Shown: in pieces, positions 1-8,050 of the stretch
Layout: every line of letters begins with the position of its first letter
How positions within the stretch are numbered: the first letter of the stretch is position 1
Position numbers and translations under genes: made by a program
Origin: Mycobacterium kansasii ATCC 12478
GTDB lineage: Bacteria > Actinomycetota > Actinomycetes > Mycobacteriales > Mycobacteriaceae
Direction of reading: 5' to 3'
Assembly (NCBI RefSeq): GCF_000157895.3
Contig: NC_022663.1
Location: 6,324,001-6,388,000 of the forward strand
Length of the DNA: 64,000 nucleotides
The notes under the pieces: model-generated
The model's input: the letters and a program-made list of their open reading frames with translations, nothing else
Told to the model about the DNA's origin: nothing
The model's database searches: none

Positions 1-1
1 C

Positions 2-199
2 CTGTCGATGAACCGAGCGCTGATGGCGGCCGGCCTGGTCGACCGCGTCCAGGTGACGCTCTTCCCCGTGATAACCGGTCAGACCGGTGACGACCCGATC
101 TACCAGGGCGCGGCCGACTTCGACCTCGAGCTGATCGAGAGCCGAACGCTCGACGGCAATATCCAAGAGCTCATCTACCGGCCCACCCTGCATGTCTGA
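2..199 (+). CDS. C-terminal end of a RibD-like dihydrofolate reductase family protein (partial)
   Basis: Only the last 65 or so codons are present; the reading frame is open from base 2 and the true start lies before the window. The visible peptide has the typical end of the RibD C-terminal/DHFR-like fold: a stretch around LFPVITGQTGDDPIYQG followed by a final strand rich in L, I and E ending in IYRP. In this family that region forms the last beta strands of an NADPH-dependent reductase domain. In mycobacteria such stand-alone domains are common and mostly of unknown substrate. The short length keeps this at family level only. Confidence 0.6.
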   Translation: MSMNRALMAAGLVDRVQVTLFPVITGQTGDDPIYQGAADFDLELIESRTLDGNIQELIYRPTLHV

Positions 200-470
200 G
201 CGCTCCATACCCACCCGCCAAGCAGCCGAATCCGGCCGGAAGTTCCAGCCACCGACATGCCCGACCGGTCCCATGGCCGCCCGTCACGCGGCTTGCTGAT
301 GGCCCCGCCTCGTCGCCATCGTCCGACGAGGTGGGCGTCGACCACTGTCCAATGGTGGGGGGCGGACTCGATGAGTTTGAACGCCATCCCGGGCAGTGCG
401 GAAGCCGGGGCCTTTGGTGACCCGCCGGCGTCGTGAAGGTCGACTCGATCGGGTTGGTCCGACCAATTTT

Positions 471-1973
471 CTACGGGTGGGGGCTGGTGCTGGGCGGCGC
501 AGGTGGCAGCTGGAACAATGACGGATCGGCGAGGACCACCGCCGCGGGCACATCGCCTTTGCGTGTCGCCAACAGCGGGGTTCGATAGACATATCCGCGA
601 TTGCCGCATTCGTCGCTCATAGCGGTGTCGGTCTGGATGCCTCGAAGCGTGCCGTCAGGCTGCGGCTCTAATGACCACACGAAGGTCTCACTGGTGGCGA
701 CTTGCGGGTTCGTTCCTCCGGGGCAGCCCTGGCCGGGCCCAAGGTGAGGTGTCTGTTCCCAGCGACCATCGACAAAACGGAGCACCATACCGCCGCCTAC
801 TGGCGCTTGGTGGTTTTCCTGGGCCAGTTGGGCACCTGTGGCGACGCATCCAGCCGATGTGCACAACGAACGAAAGGCCCACCAGTCGACACTGGGCGCC
901 ATGTCACCAATCGTCTGCTTGCCGTTCACCGTCTGCTTCGACCAGTCATACTCCACGCTGAAGGTGCCGTCGAGTACCGGAGTCGCACCCGCAACCGGTG
1001 GAACCGGGCTGCTGGTCAGTGGTGTGACGGTAATGGTCGCCGGATCGGCCACCGTAACGGCGGGCGGTAGATCGCCTGTCCGCACCGCCACCAGCGGAGC
1101 CTGCCAGACCGTGCCTATGAAGCCGCATTCATCGGTTAAGACGGTATTGGTCCAAAGGCCTCGAAGGGATCTGTCAGGCTGCGGCTCCGCGGACCACGAA
1201 ATGATTTGGGTCTCGGTGCCCGGGCCGATTTTCCCGTCTGCGCCCAGGCACCGCTTACGCGGATATTGACTCGTAACGGGTGTGCGCTGCCATTGGCCGT
1301 TGACAAAATGGAATTCGGCTGTGCGCGGGGGTGTAGCCGCCACTTGGTGGTTCGTGTCGTCCAGCACGGTGCCGCTGGCAACGCACCCCGTGGACGAGCA
1401 AAATGAGCGAAATGCCCACCAAGAACTGCTGTTCGTCTTGTCGGAAGATGATGCGGGAGCGCCATTTTCGGTCTGCTTGGCCCAGTCGATGTCTACCCGG
1501 TAGGTGCCCTCGAGCACGGCGGCCGGAGGCGGTTCGGCGGCCGCAGGCGGTTTAGCGGCGGTGTTGTTCTGGATCATCCGGTAACCGATGACACCGACGA
1601 CTATCAACACTGCCATCGCCATCGTCGCGGCGAGGAGGATCCAGGGCTGGCTGCGCTTCTTCCGCCTCGCCGCAGCCGGCGGAGAACCGGTAACCCATGC
1701 CGGCGTCGAGGCCTTCGGTACATCGTGGTAGCCGGGGAAGGCCTCGATCACCGGCGGTAACGGCGGTCCGCTCGCGGTAACAAACCCATCCCGCGGGGGC
1801 TCTGCTTGTTGTGAACTCGAGTCGACTTCGTCGAAACTCCCCGTTGGTGCGGTTGCCTCGCTGGGCTCGACGCCGGTTGTACCCTGATGCTGCGTCGGCG
1901 ACCCGTGGGATATCACCTCGTTCACCGGCTGAGGCTGGTCTCCCGGCCTGTGCGGATCGACATCGTTGGACAC
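471..1973 (-). CDS. Single-pass membrane protein with shared N-terminal tail and two repeated extracytoplasmic domains
   Basis: The 500-residue protein has a cytosolic N-terminal tail of about 108 residues, one membrane segment at roughly 110-133, and an outside part made of two copies of a domain of about 155 residues (about 153-310 and 330-485). Each copy carries a WWAFRS motif, paired cysteines (C..GCVA, DECG) and an EPQPD..LRG motif. GTG start at 1973 follows an AAGGAAAGG ribosome site. Residues 1-90 (start SNDVDP; PPLPPVIEAFPGYHDV near 72-87) are nearly the same as in the proteins at 20905-21996 and 22223-23275, whose outside domain is different. I infer a sensor or receptor; no enzyme motif is seen. 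The disulfide pattern fits an exported domain. Confidence 0.85.
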   Translation of the reverse strand: MSNDVDPHRPGDQPQPVNEVISHGSPTQHQGTTGVEPSEATAPTGSFDEVDSSSQQAEPPRDGFVTASGPPLPPVIEAFPGYHDVPKASTPAWVTGSPPAAARRKKRSQPWILLAATMAMAVLIVVGVIGYRMIQNNTAAKPPAAAEPPPAAVLEGTYRVDIDWAKQTENGAPASSSDKTNSSSWWAFRSFCSSTGCVASGTVLDDTNHQVAATPPRTAEFHFVNGQWQRTPVTSQYPRKRCLGADGKIGPGTETQIISWSAEPQPDRSLRGLWTNTVLTDECGFIGTVWQAPLVAVRTGDLPPAVTVADPATITVTPLTSSPVPPVAGATPVLDGTFSVEYDWSKQTVNGKQTIGDMAPSVDWWAFRSLCTSAGCVATGAQLAQENHQAPVGGGMVLRFVDGRWEQTPHLGPGQGCPGGTNPQVATSETFVWSLEPQPDGTLRGIQTDTAMSDECGNRGYVYRTPLLATRKGDVPAAVVLADPSLFQLPPAPPSTSPHP

Positions 1974-2336
1974 TTGCCTTTCCTTTCACATGCCGCTATC
2001 TCGGATCGTAGTGGTGAGAACCTGGTCGGCAGAGGGAAACCCGGGATTCGCGGTCCTCGATGAGAAGCCATGAGACCCCATGAGGCCCAACGAGACTTGC
2101 CATACCCTCATCCGGGGCAGCTGTTGATGACCACCCTCACGACCTGCCATACGGCCGCATTCGCTGCCACTCGTGCGCGACCGCCTGGCTTTCGGTTTCG
2201 GGTATCGGCACGACGCCGGCGCGGCAAGAGGTCTCTGGTCGTGTCGTCGGTGGGTGCAGTCTCCGGGATATTTTCAAGACCTGTGGATCGGTGAGTTCAG
2301 GCGACCTCCGATCCGGCGGTTTGGGGCCACTGTCAC
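1974..2336. other. Intergenic region upstream of the 471-1973 sensor gene
   Basis: No supported gene lies here. It runs from the vapC stop (2337) to the start of the sensor gene and holds the promoter block described at 1997-2010. Short open frames on both strands lack ribosome sites and consistent codon use. Confidence 0.5.
1997..2010 (-). promoter_or_regulatory. Conserved 5' block and candidate -10 element (TACGAT) shared by the three sensor genes
   Basis: Read on the minus strand this is TACGATCCGAGATA, about 25 bases before the GTG start at 1973. The block ATCCGAGATA recurs exactly at 20871-20880 and as ATCCGACGTA at 22189-22198, at a similar distance from the GTG starts of the two related genes. 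TACGAT fits the mycobacterial SigA -10 pattern TAnnnT. No -35 element is conserved among the three copies. Confidence 0.4.
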
Positions 2337-2777
2337 CTACGTCGCCCCGCCGTGCGGCAAGAGGAGCTCGTAAGTAACGCCGAGCACCCGATACGTGGGC
2401 TCCGCACGCCTATCGCAGGTGATGAGCGGCAACTTGTGCTCGCGGGCAGCGGCGCCGACCAGACCGTCGTAGAGTGCGCCACCGGCCAAGCCCGCCTGGA
2501 CGAACTCCTGCAACAGGTCGGCAGTGTCAGTTGCCGACAGAAAGCGAGAATCCGGAAAATTCGTCACCTCTAGCCGCAATGCCGCAGCCGGACTAAGGCG
2601 CTGTGGCGGCGGCAACCGGGTCAGGACCGACAACAGCTCCACCGCAGCATGCCCAGACATCCCCCGGCGACAGGACAGCAGCCTAGCTCTTGCCGCACGG
2701 TGAAATGGGTTCTCCCGCTGCGCCAATGCGAGTGCCGCGCTGGTATCAACAAGCACATGTTCAGCGTTGATCGCCAA
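2337..2777 (-). CDS. VapC-type PIN-domain toxin (predicted ribonuclease)
   Basis: A 146-residue PIN domain. The four acidic residues expected for the metal-dependent RNase site are visible: D11 in the N-terminal VLVDTS motif, E47 (HAAVELL), D104 (ALYDGL) and D122 (LITCDRR). I place the start at the TTG at 2777 because it gives an N-terminus of normal PIN length and overlaps the antitoxin stop by 17 bases. An earlier in-frame ATG at 2879 would add 34 residues that have no PIN character and lie inside vapB. Overlap with vapB shows co-translation. Members of the family cleave tRNA or rRNA; the target here cannot be read from sequence. Confidence 0.85.
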   Translation of the reverse strand: MAINAEHVLVDTSAALALAQRENPFHRAARARLLSCRRGMSGHAAVELLSVLTRLPPPQRLSPAAALRLEVTNFPDSRFLSATDTADLLQEFVQAGLAGGALYDGLVGAAAREHKLPLITCDRRAEPTYRVLGVTYELLLPHGGAT

Positions 2778-2994
2778 GCCGTAACTCCCTGACCGCGTCG
2801 TCGTCGAGCTCCGGCCCACCCCCGGGTAGCAGGAGAAGACCGTCCAGTTCGACGAGCTCGTCAACCGCCGGACTTTCAATACGGATAGCAGCCCCCTCGA
2901 CCGAGATCTCGACCTCTCCCGCAGTAATGCCCGACTGCTCGCGAAGCGACTTCGGGATCACCAAACGCCCGGCCTTGTCAATGGTAGTACGCAT
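2761..2994 (-). CDS. VapB-type antitoxin, AbrB/MazE-fold DNA-binding protein
   Basis: A 77-residue protein whose first 45 residues form the SpoVT/AbrB swapped-hairpin fold: MRTTIDKAGRLVIPKSLRE followed by a strand-turn-strand with EISVEG and IRIES. The acidic C-terminal tail (ELDDDAVREL) is the usual toxin-wrapping segment. It precedes and overlaps vapC, the normal order for these pairs. AbrB-type antitoxins repress their own promoter, and repeat elements consistent with that lie directly upstream. Confidence 0.88.
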   Translation of the reverse strand: MRTTIDKAGRLVIPKSLREQSGITAGEVEISVEGAAIRIESPAVDELVELDGLLLLPGGGPELDDDAVRELRLGDQR

Positions 2995-3034
2995 ACCATT
3001 ACGATACCGCAGTCATGGTACATCTGTGGTACAT
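2994..3034 (-). promoter_or_regulatory. Candidate VapB operator: repeats at the vapB start
   Basis: TGGTACAT occurs twice in direct orientation (3016-3023 and 3027-3034), starts exactly 11 bases apart, about one helical turn. TACCAT at 2994-2999 and ATGGTA at 3015-3020 form an inverted pair across the start codon. The arrangement suits autoregulation by a dimeric AbrB-fold antitoxin. Binding is inferred. Confidence 0.45.
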
Positions 3035-3165
3035 AGAGCGACAGTCAATACCCCTGATCATTGCCCGCAACCTCTCACCGACCGGTTGTCAGCAATATGG
3101 GTGACCCGGAGCCGCAAGATGGTGCAATCTAGAGCGGTGCTTACGGTCGTGCCGGGAAGGCGCAC

Positions 3166-3846
3166 ATGACCTCGGGCGGATACGGCGGGGGCTCGGGGGA
3201 CCCGTTCGGCGCCGGCTCCTTTGACGCCGGCTCATTCGGTGGTGACGGCCCGGTCCCCGGGGCGCCCGAACCGCGCAGACGCCGCCAAGGCGAGGTCAAC
3301 ACGCTGGCCACACTGTCGATAGTGTTCGCGTTTTTCTTCGCCCCGGCAGGGGTTGTGCTGGGCCATGTTGCGCTGGCGCGGATCTCTCGCAGTGGCGAAC
3401 GAGGGCGTGACCGCGCGCTGATCGGCCTGACGCTGTCGTATGCGTTCATCCTGTTCGCGGCGGTCGCCCTGGTGGTGTGGCTGGTCATGGGCGGCGGTAG
3501 AGGCCCTTCGCCAGGAGGGACAACCACCCCGACCACCACGCCGACCACAGCCACCCCGTCGACGAGCATCGTCACCAGCATCGTCACCGCGCCGTCGACA
3601 ACGCGGCCAACGTTCCCGGTTGAGGACATGCGGGTCGGCGACTGCGTGGAGATACAGCACCTCTATCCCGACCCGACGAACCCCGATCAAACGCAGATAA
3701 GCCTGTTCTACTCCGTGCCGTGCGAGGTTCGCGACGGAGTGTTTCGGGTCGACAAGATCGCCACACAGAGGAGCCAGTGCCCCGGCTACGCACTGGTCAA
3801 CGCCGACGAGACCCTCTTCGCGTGCGTCTCCAATTTCCGTGGATGA
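3166..3846 (+). CDS. DUF4190-type membrane protein with C-terminal LppU-like extracytoplasmic domain
   Basis: 226 residues. A glycine-rich N-terminal tail of about 40 residues leads into two membrane segments (about 45-75 and 85-110) separated by an HVALARISRSGERGRDRALIG loop, the DUF4190 signature. A Thr/Pro/Ser linker then leads to an outside domain of about 75 residues beginning VGDCVEIQ with further cysteines (PCEV, QCPG, FACVS), similar to the LppU/Septum-form type. The start ATG follows GGAAGG. It is the first + strand gene after the vapBC promoter and is a paralogue of the next gene. Probably a membrane component or sensor linked to the operon that follows. Confidence 0.75.
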   Translation: MTSGGYGGGSGDPFGAGSFDAGSFGGDGPVPGAPEPRRRRQGEVNTLATLSIVFAFFFAPAGVVLGHVALARISRSGERGRDRALIGLTLSYAFILFAAVALVVWLVMGGGRGPSPGGTTTPTTTPTTATPSTSIVTSIVTAPSTTRPTFPVEDMRVGDCVEIQHLYPDPTNPDQTQISLFYSVPCEVRDGVFRVDKIATQRSQCPGYALVNADETLFACVSNFRG

Positions 3847-3958
3847 CCCGGCGAGCGTATTTGCCTGGAAGAAGCTGTGAATGGTGTCGCCGTTTCACGT
3901 CGTTGAAGGAATCTGGTAACCGGGGCCGACGGGGGCACCGGACCGATAGACTGCGTCG

Positions 3959-4639
3959 GTGAACCACTCTGGGGATCCGTTTCGCCAGGATTCTGCTGAT
4001 CAGTTCGGTACGAGCGGCGGGCCGCCCGCGGTCAGCTACCCGCAGCCTGGCGGCGATCCGTGGCAGGTGGGAGGAAGTGCGTTCCCCACCCCACCCGTCC
4101 AAAAGGCGAGCTTAGACACGTTTGCGGTGCTGTCAGCGATCCTGGCCGTCCCGATGCCCCCGGCGGCCGTCGTGCTGGGGCATCTGGCATTGCCCCGAAT
4201 TCGCCGCACGGGCGAGCGCGGGCGGTTAGCGGCCATCCTGGGACTGGTAACCGGGTACCTGATGTGTGCGGTGCTCTTGGCCGGGGCGATCTGGGTGGCA
4301 TCGACTAGTCGCTCGCCGTCGAGTCGGAACGCGGCCACGCCGACCAGTGCACCGTCGCTGCCGGCGTCGACGTCAACGTCGACGTCGATCGTGACGGTGC
4401 CGCCGTCCATCCGGCCACGCGTGAAGATCGATCTCAGCCAGGCCGCAGTGGGCACCTGTGTGGAAATTCAGCGCCGAGGAACCCAGGCGGACGAGCTTGA
4501 TCTGTTCAAGGTCGACTGCGAGCACCGCCAAGGTGTGTACGTGGTCACCGCTCGGGTAAACAATCAGTACGAGTGCAAGTCGACATACATCGCTGCGCCT
4601 CCGGACCGCGCATTCGCCGTGTGCTTGAACCTGTACTGA
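3959..4639 (+). CDS. DUF4190-type membrane protein, paralogue of the preceding gene
   Basis: 226 residues with the same layout as 3166-3846: Gly/Pro-rich cytosolic tail, two membrane segments around a GHLALPRIRRTGERGRLAAILG loop, a Ser/Thr linker with a repeated TSTS run, and a Cys-containing outside domain starting VGTCVEIQ. The start is GTG. The two genes look like an old tandem duplication, since layout and length are kept while the tails have diverged. The gap to the next gene is about 100 bases, so it may be in the same transcript or have its own promoter. Confidence 0.75.
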   Translation: MNHSGDPFRQDSADQFGTSGGPPAVSYPQPGGDPWQVGGSAFPTPPVQKASLDTFAVLSAILAVPMPPAAVVLGHLALPRIRRTGERGRLAAILGLVTGYLMCAVLLAGAIWVASTSRSPSSRNAATPTSAPSLPASTSTSTSIVTVPPSIRPRVKIDLSQAAVGTCVEIQRRGTQADELDLFKVDCEHRQGVYVVTARVNNQYECKSTYIAAPPDRAFAVCLNLY

Positions 4640-4738
4640 TCGGTGCCCGCGGACCGCAGACAGAGGGAATGGAGATGATGCAGACCGACTGCTGGCAAGG
4701 TTTTGGCACCTCAGCCGCACCTAGGGGTTCCAGCTGAA

Positions 4739-5266
4739 ATGGCGCCAGCGGATCCGTTTGACTTCAGCGATTTCGGCGCCCCCTCGGCCCCCCCGTCGCA
4801 GCCGCGTAGCACCCCGGCACCTCGTCAATCCGCTGGGCGGGAAACGAACCGTCCATTCGACACCGGTTTTGACCCGTTCGCCGACCAGGCCTTCGACCAG
4901 GCCCGTCCAGTTGCCGGCGACGCTTTCGGCGGTTCCGATCCCGGGCTGGGGGAAGCCGCGCTGGTGGTCGCGCGTCCACCCGTAGCGCTTTTCGCGCTCG
5001 CGCTCGGGCTTGCGGTCGCCGGGGTTGTGATCGGAATGCTGTGGGGCACTTCGTTGCCGGCCGCGTTTTCCGGGTGGCTGCTGGCCGGTCCGGTGGCGAT
5101 CGGGGTGCTGGCCGAGTTCACCCGGGTGGACACCCAACGCCGGGCCAACGCGGTGTATTCGGCGCCACGGTGGGTCGCAACCCTGTACTGGGCGGTCCTG
5201 GGAGTGTGTCTTCTCGGTATCGCCGTCGGCGCCTGGCATATCGCGATCTGGGCGGGCAGGCTGTAG
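4739..5266 (+). CDS. Small multi-pass membrane protein, first gene of the packed operon
   Basis: 175 residues from the ATG at 4739; a TTG at 4703 would add 12 residues but has a weaker context. The N-terminal half is a Pro/Asp/Phe-rich cytosolic tail (DPFDFSDFG, FDPFADQAFDQA) and the C-terminal half has three or four hydrophobic segments. DPF-type motifs also occur in the tails of the next protein (DPFTTAEH, RPFDPFDEG) and of the DUF4190 proteins, which may be a shared docking motif. It ends 9 bases before the vWA gene. Function unknown; an anchor or assembly subunit of the system is a guess from context. Confidence 0.7.
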   Translation: MAPADPFDFSDFGAPSAPPSQPRSTPAPRQSAGRETNRPFDTGFDPFADQAFDQARPVAGDAFGGSDPGLGEAALVVARPPVALFALALGLAVAGVVIGMLWGTSLPAAFSGWLLAGPVAIGVLAEFTRVDTQRRANAVYSAPRWVATLYWAVLGVCLLGIAVGAWHIAIWAGRL

Positions 5267-5275
5267 GACGACCTG

Positions 5276-8050
5276 ATGATGATCGTCAACCAACTAGGCC
5301 GACGCCCCGCAACCCCGGGAAGAGCGCTGGGCGGTATCCCGGGCCGCATCACAGCGGTTGCTGCGCTGGCTGGTGCCCTTATGTTGTGGGGATCGCTCCT
5401 GCCGACAGCCCAGGCGCAACCCGACACCGGGCCCGACAATGGGGTGGCCCGCTACGGTGCCTGCCTGGCCGCACAGAAACAGGGTGAGTTGCTGATCCTG
5501 GTCGACGAGTCAAGCAGCCTGCAAGACACCGACGGCAAAGCTGCGCGCGTGCAGGCGGCCAAGTACCTGGTGCAAACATTGGGTCGTTACGCCGACCGTA
5601 TCCAGGCCAAGCTCGACGTCGCCATCGCCGGGTTTGCCGAAAGCTATGTCTCCGAACAGGATTGGACGCCGCTGACCGGTGCCACCGCCCAGCACGTGGG
5701 CGATGCGCTGTCGACCCTGGCGTCGAAAAACACCGGGATCGACACCGACTACTGGCTCGCTCTCGACGGCGCGCGCCAGGCGCTGGCCTCCCGCGGCAGC
5801 GGTGTCGGCGGCGCCGACCGCTGCCAGGCGATCGCATGGTTCTCCGACAGCAAGATCGATTTCACGGCGCGGCCGCTGACCAAGCCGTACGCCGAAGGGG
5901 TTCCCCTGAATAGTGCGAACGGCGTGGCCGAAACGATTCGGCTCGCCACCGAATCGATCTGCCGGCCGGGTGGGCTTGCCGACCAACTGCGCTCCCGCGG
6001 CATCGTGATGTTAGGTGTGGGACTCGGTGACGCCGCCCGCGCGTCCCAGTTCGACGTCATGTCGGCGATCAGCACCGGGCGGGGCCTCAACGGAATGCCC
6101 TGCGGCAACATCACTGAACCCGCTCCCGGCGATTTTTACCGGGTGTCCAACATCGACGACATGCTGTTTGCCTTCGATTCGCTCAATCCCGAGCCCGGTG
6201 TACCCCAGCGCAAAGGCCCGGTGTGCGAGTTGCAGGTTTGCCAGGAGGCCCGCCACGACTTCGTGCTGGACCGGTCGATCAAGTCGGTGAAGATCCTGGG
6301 CTCCGGCGGCACGCCCGGCATCGTCCCGTACCTGATTTCGCCCGCCGGGCAGAAGGTCGAGTTGCCGAACAGGTCAGGCCCGGTCAGCACCGAAATCGCT
6401 GGCACCCCAGTCGAATACGAATGGCTTTCGGAGTCGTCGCAAACCATCACGATCCGCAATACCGGCAGTCCCGACTGGCCGGGGAAGTGGGCGATCGTCT
6501 ACGTCGACACCACCGGGCAACACCCGGACGCGGTGTCGCGGGTCAGCATTCACATCATCACCGACATATTTCCGGTCCTCGTCGACGCCGCGAAGGTCGC
6601 CTGGCGCAGCGGACAAGCCGTCAAGGGCCTGACCTTCGGTTTGGCCGACGGGCAAGGCAATCCGGTCAAGCCCGGCGACCTGGCAGGCACTGCGACGCTG
6701 TCGGCGGTGCTGGAACCTGATGGTGCTCAACCGATTCCGCTGCTGGTGTCGGTGCCCAAGACCGACATCGGCAAACCCGTCAACGCCGACCTGACCACCG
6801 TCAAGCCGGGTCATGCGACCCTGCGGATGTCGTTGACCATCACCACCGCTGCGGCGACCGATCGCAGCGGCGCCCAGATAGCCCCGGGAACCACGCTCTC
6901 GCCCCAAGACGTCGCGATGTCGATCCAGATTCTGCCCAAGTTGGGGCTACCCACCCCGGCAGGCCGGATCGACTTTGGCACCGTGGTGGGCGCCAGGGGC
7001 GCGACCGGCTCACTCGCCATCACCGGGCCGGGATGCGTCTGGATCGCCGCTTCCGACAAGGACAACATCATCGCCGCCCCCGAGGGCATCGGGACCACCC
7101 GCATCACCTCCTCGGCCGATGCGCCGCAAACCTGTCTGAAGGTAGCTGCGGGTGAGACCGCCCGGCTGCCGGTCACGTTGCGCACCGACCGGGACGGCCG
7201 CGGCGGCCTGAGTGGGACTGTGCCGGTTCATATTTCGCCCCTGGCCAACCCGAGCGACGCGCAGGTCGTCGACGTCCCGTTCGTCGCGTCGCTGACCAAG
7301 CCGCTCAGCAAGACCAACTTCGTGCTGGTGTTTCTGGCCGCGTTGCTGCTGGGTCCGGGCATTCCGCTGGCGCTGTTGTATGCCGGCAAGTGGTATGCGG
7401 CCAAGATTCCCGGCGAGCCGATGCTGGCCGAGCGGATACCGGTCGAGGTGGACCCCGACTCCGACACCGTGGTCCGCAACGGCTCGCCGTTCGACATGGC
7501 CGACACCGACCTGCTCAGGCTGGTACCGGGGCTGGCCGGAGGTGCCCGAAAGCTGAGTGTGCTGGGGGTTACCTTGAGCGCGACCGTTGGACGAAGCCCC
7601 TTCGGCACCGGGCACGTCATCGTCGATGCCGACGGCAGGGTCAGCGTGGGCTCGGCACTTCCCGGCACGGATCGCACCGGTCTGAAGGCGGTGCTTCCCC
7701 TTGCCGTGCACAACAAATGGGTGGTGTTGCACGATCCCGGTGGTCCACCGAATGCGGCCGAGGTGCTGCTGCTCGTGGGCGGGCGAACCGACACCGCCGT
7801 GCGTCAGCGACTCTACGACGATGTCGGCCGACGCCTACCCGAGCTGCTGACAGCTTTGCGGCAACGGGCGGCCGACGCCGGACTGGTCGCGTCCACCGAC
7901 GGCGAGCCCGGATCACCGTCCGCCTCCACCGGGGCGGCCGCGCCCGCACCGGACCCGTTCACCACGGCAGAACACACCGCGCGGCCGGGCGGCTATGATC
8001 CCCGGCCTTTCGACCCATTCGACGAAGGAGCCTCATGCGACGATTCCTGA
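5276..8050 (+). CDS. Exported, membrane-anchored von Willebrand factor A domain protein
   Basis: 924 residues. An N-terminal signal peptide (hydrophobic about 24-44, AQA cleavage site near 47) precedes a vWA domain with the MIDAS motif DESSS (D77, S79, S81), so a metal-dependent ligand site is expected outside the cell. Beta-rich regions follow, then a single membrane segment at about 682-704 and a cytosolic C-terminal part of about 220 residues that ends in DPF-type motifs. It overlaps the next gene by 16 bases. A protein that holds an outside ligand site and an inside tail joined to NTPase partners suggests signal transfer across the membrane. Substrate unknown. Confidence 0.85.
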   Translation: MMIVNQLGRRPATPGRALGGIPGRITAVAALAGALMLWGSLLPTAQAQPDTGPDNGVARYGACLAAQKQGELLILVDESSSLQDTDGKAARVQAAKYLVQTLGRYADRIQAKLDVAIAGFAESYVSEQDWTPLTGATAQHVGDALSTLASKNTGIDTDYWLALDGARQALASRGSGVGGADRCQAIAWFSDSKIDFTARPLTKPYAEGVPLNSANGVAETIRLATESICRPGGLADQLRSRGIVMLGVGLGDAARASQFDVMSAISTGRGLNGMPCGNITEPAPGDFYRVSNIDDMLFAFDSLNPEPGVPQRKGPVCELQVCQEARHDFVLDRSIKSVKILGSGGTPGIVPYLISPAGQKVELPNRSGPVSTEIAGTPVEYEWLSESSQTITIRNTGSPDWPGKWAIVYVDTTGQHPDAVSRVSIHIITDIFPVLVDAAKVAWRSGQAVKGLTFGLADGQGNPVKPGDLAGTATLSAVLEPDGAQPIPLLVSVPKTDIGKPVNADLTTVKPGHATLRMSLTITTAAATDRSGAQIAPGTTLSPQDVAMSIQILPKLGLPTPAGRIDFGTVVGARGATGSLAITGPGCVWIAASDKDNIIAAPEGIGTTRITSSADAPQTCLKVAAGETARLPVTLRTDRDGRGGLSGTVPVHISPLANPSDAQVVDVPFVASLTKPLSKTNFVLVFLAALLLGPGIPLALLYAGKWYAAKIPGEPMLAERIPVEVDPDSDTVVRNGSPFDMADTDLLRLVPGLAGGARKLSVLGVTLSATVGRSPFGTGHVIVDADGRVSVGSALPGTDRTGLKAVLPLAVHNKWVVLHDPGGPPNAAEVLLLVGGRTDTAVRQRLYDDVGRRLPELLTALRQRAADAGLVASTDGEPGSPSASTGAAAPAPDPFTTAEHTARPGGYDPRPFDPFDEGASCDDS

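Noticed and set aside
4669..4737. Short frame (MEMMQTDCWQG...) with an AGAGGG ribosome site ending next to the 4739 ATG
   Set aside because: Codon use lacks the high third-position GC of real genes here; it may only be a coupling leader and is not supported as a gene.
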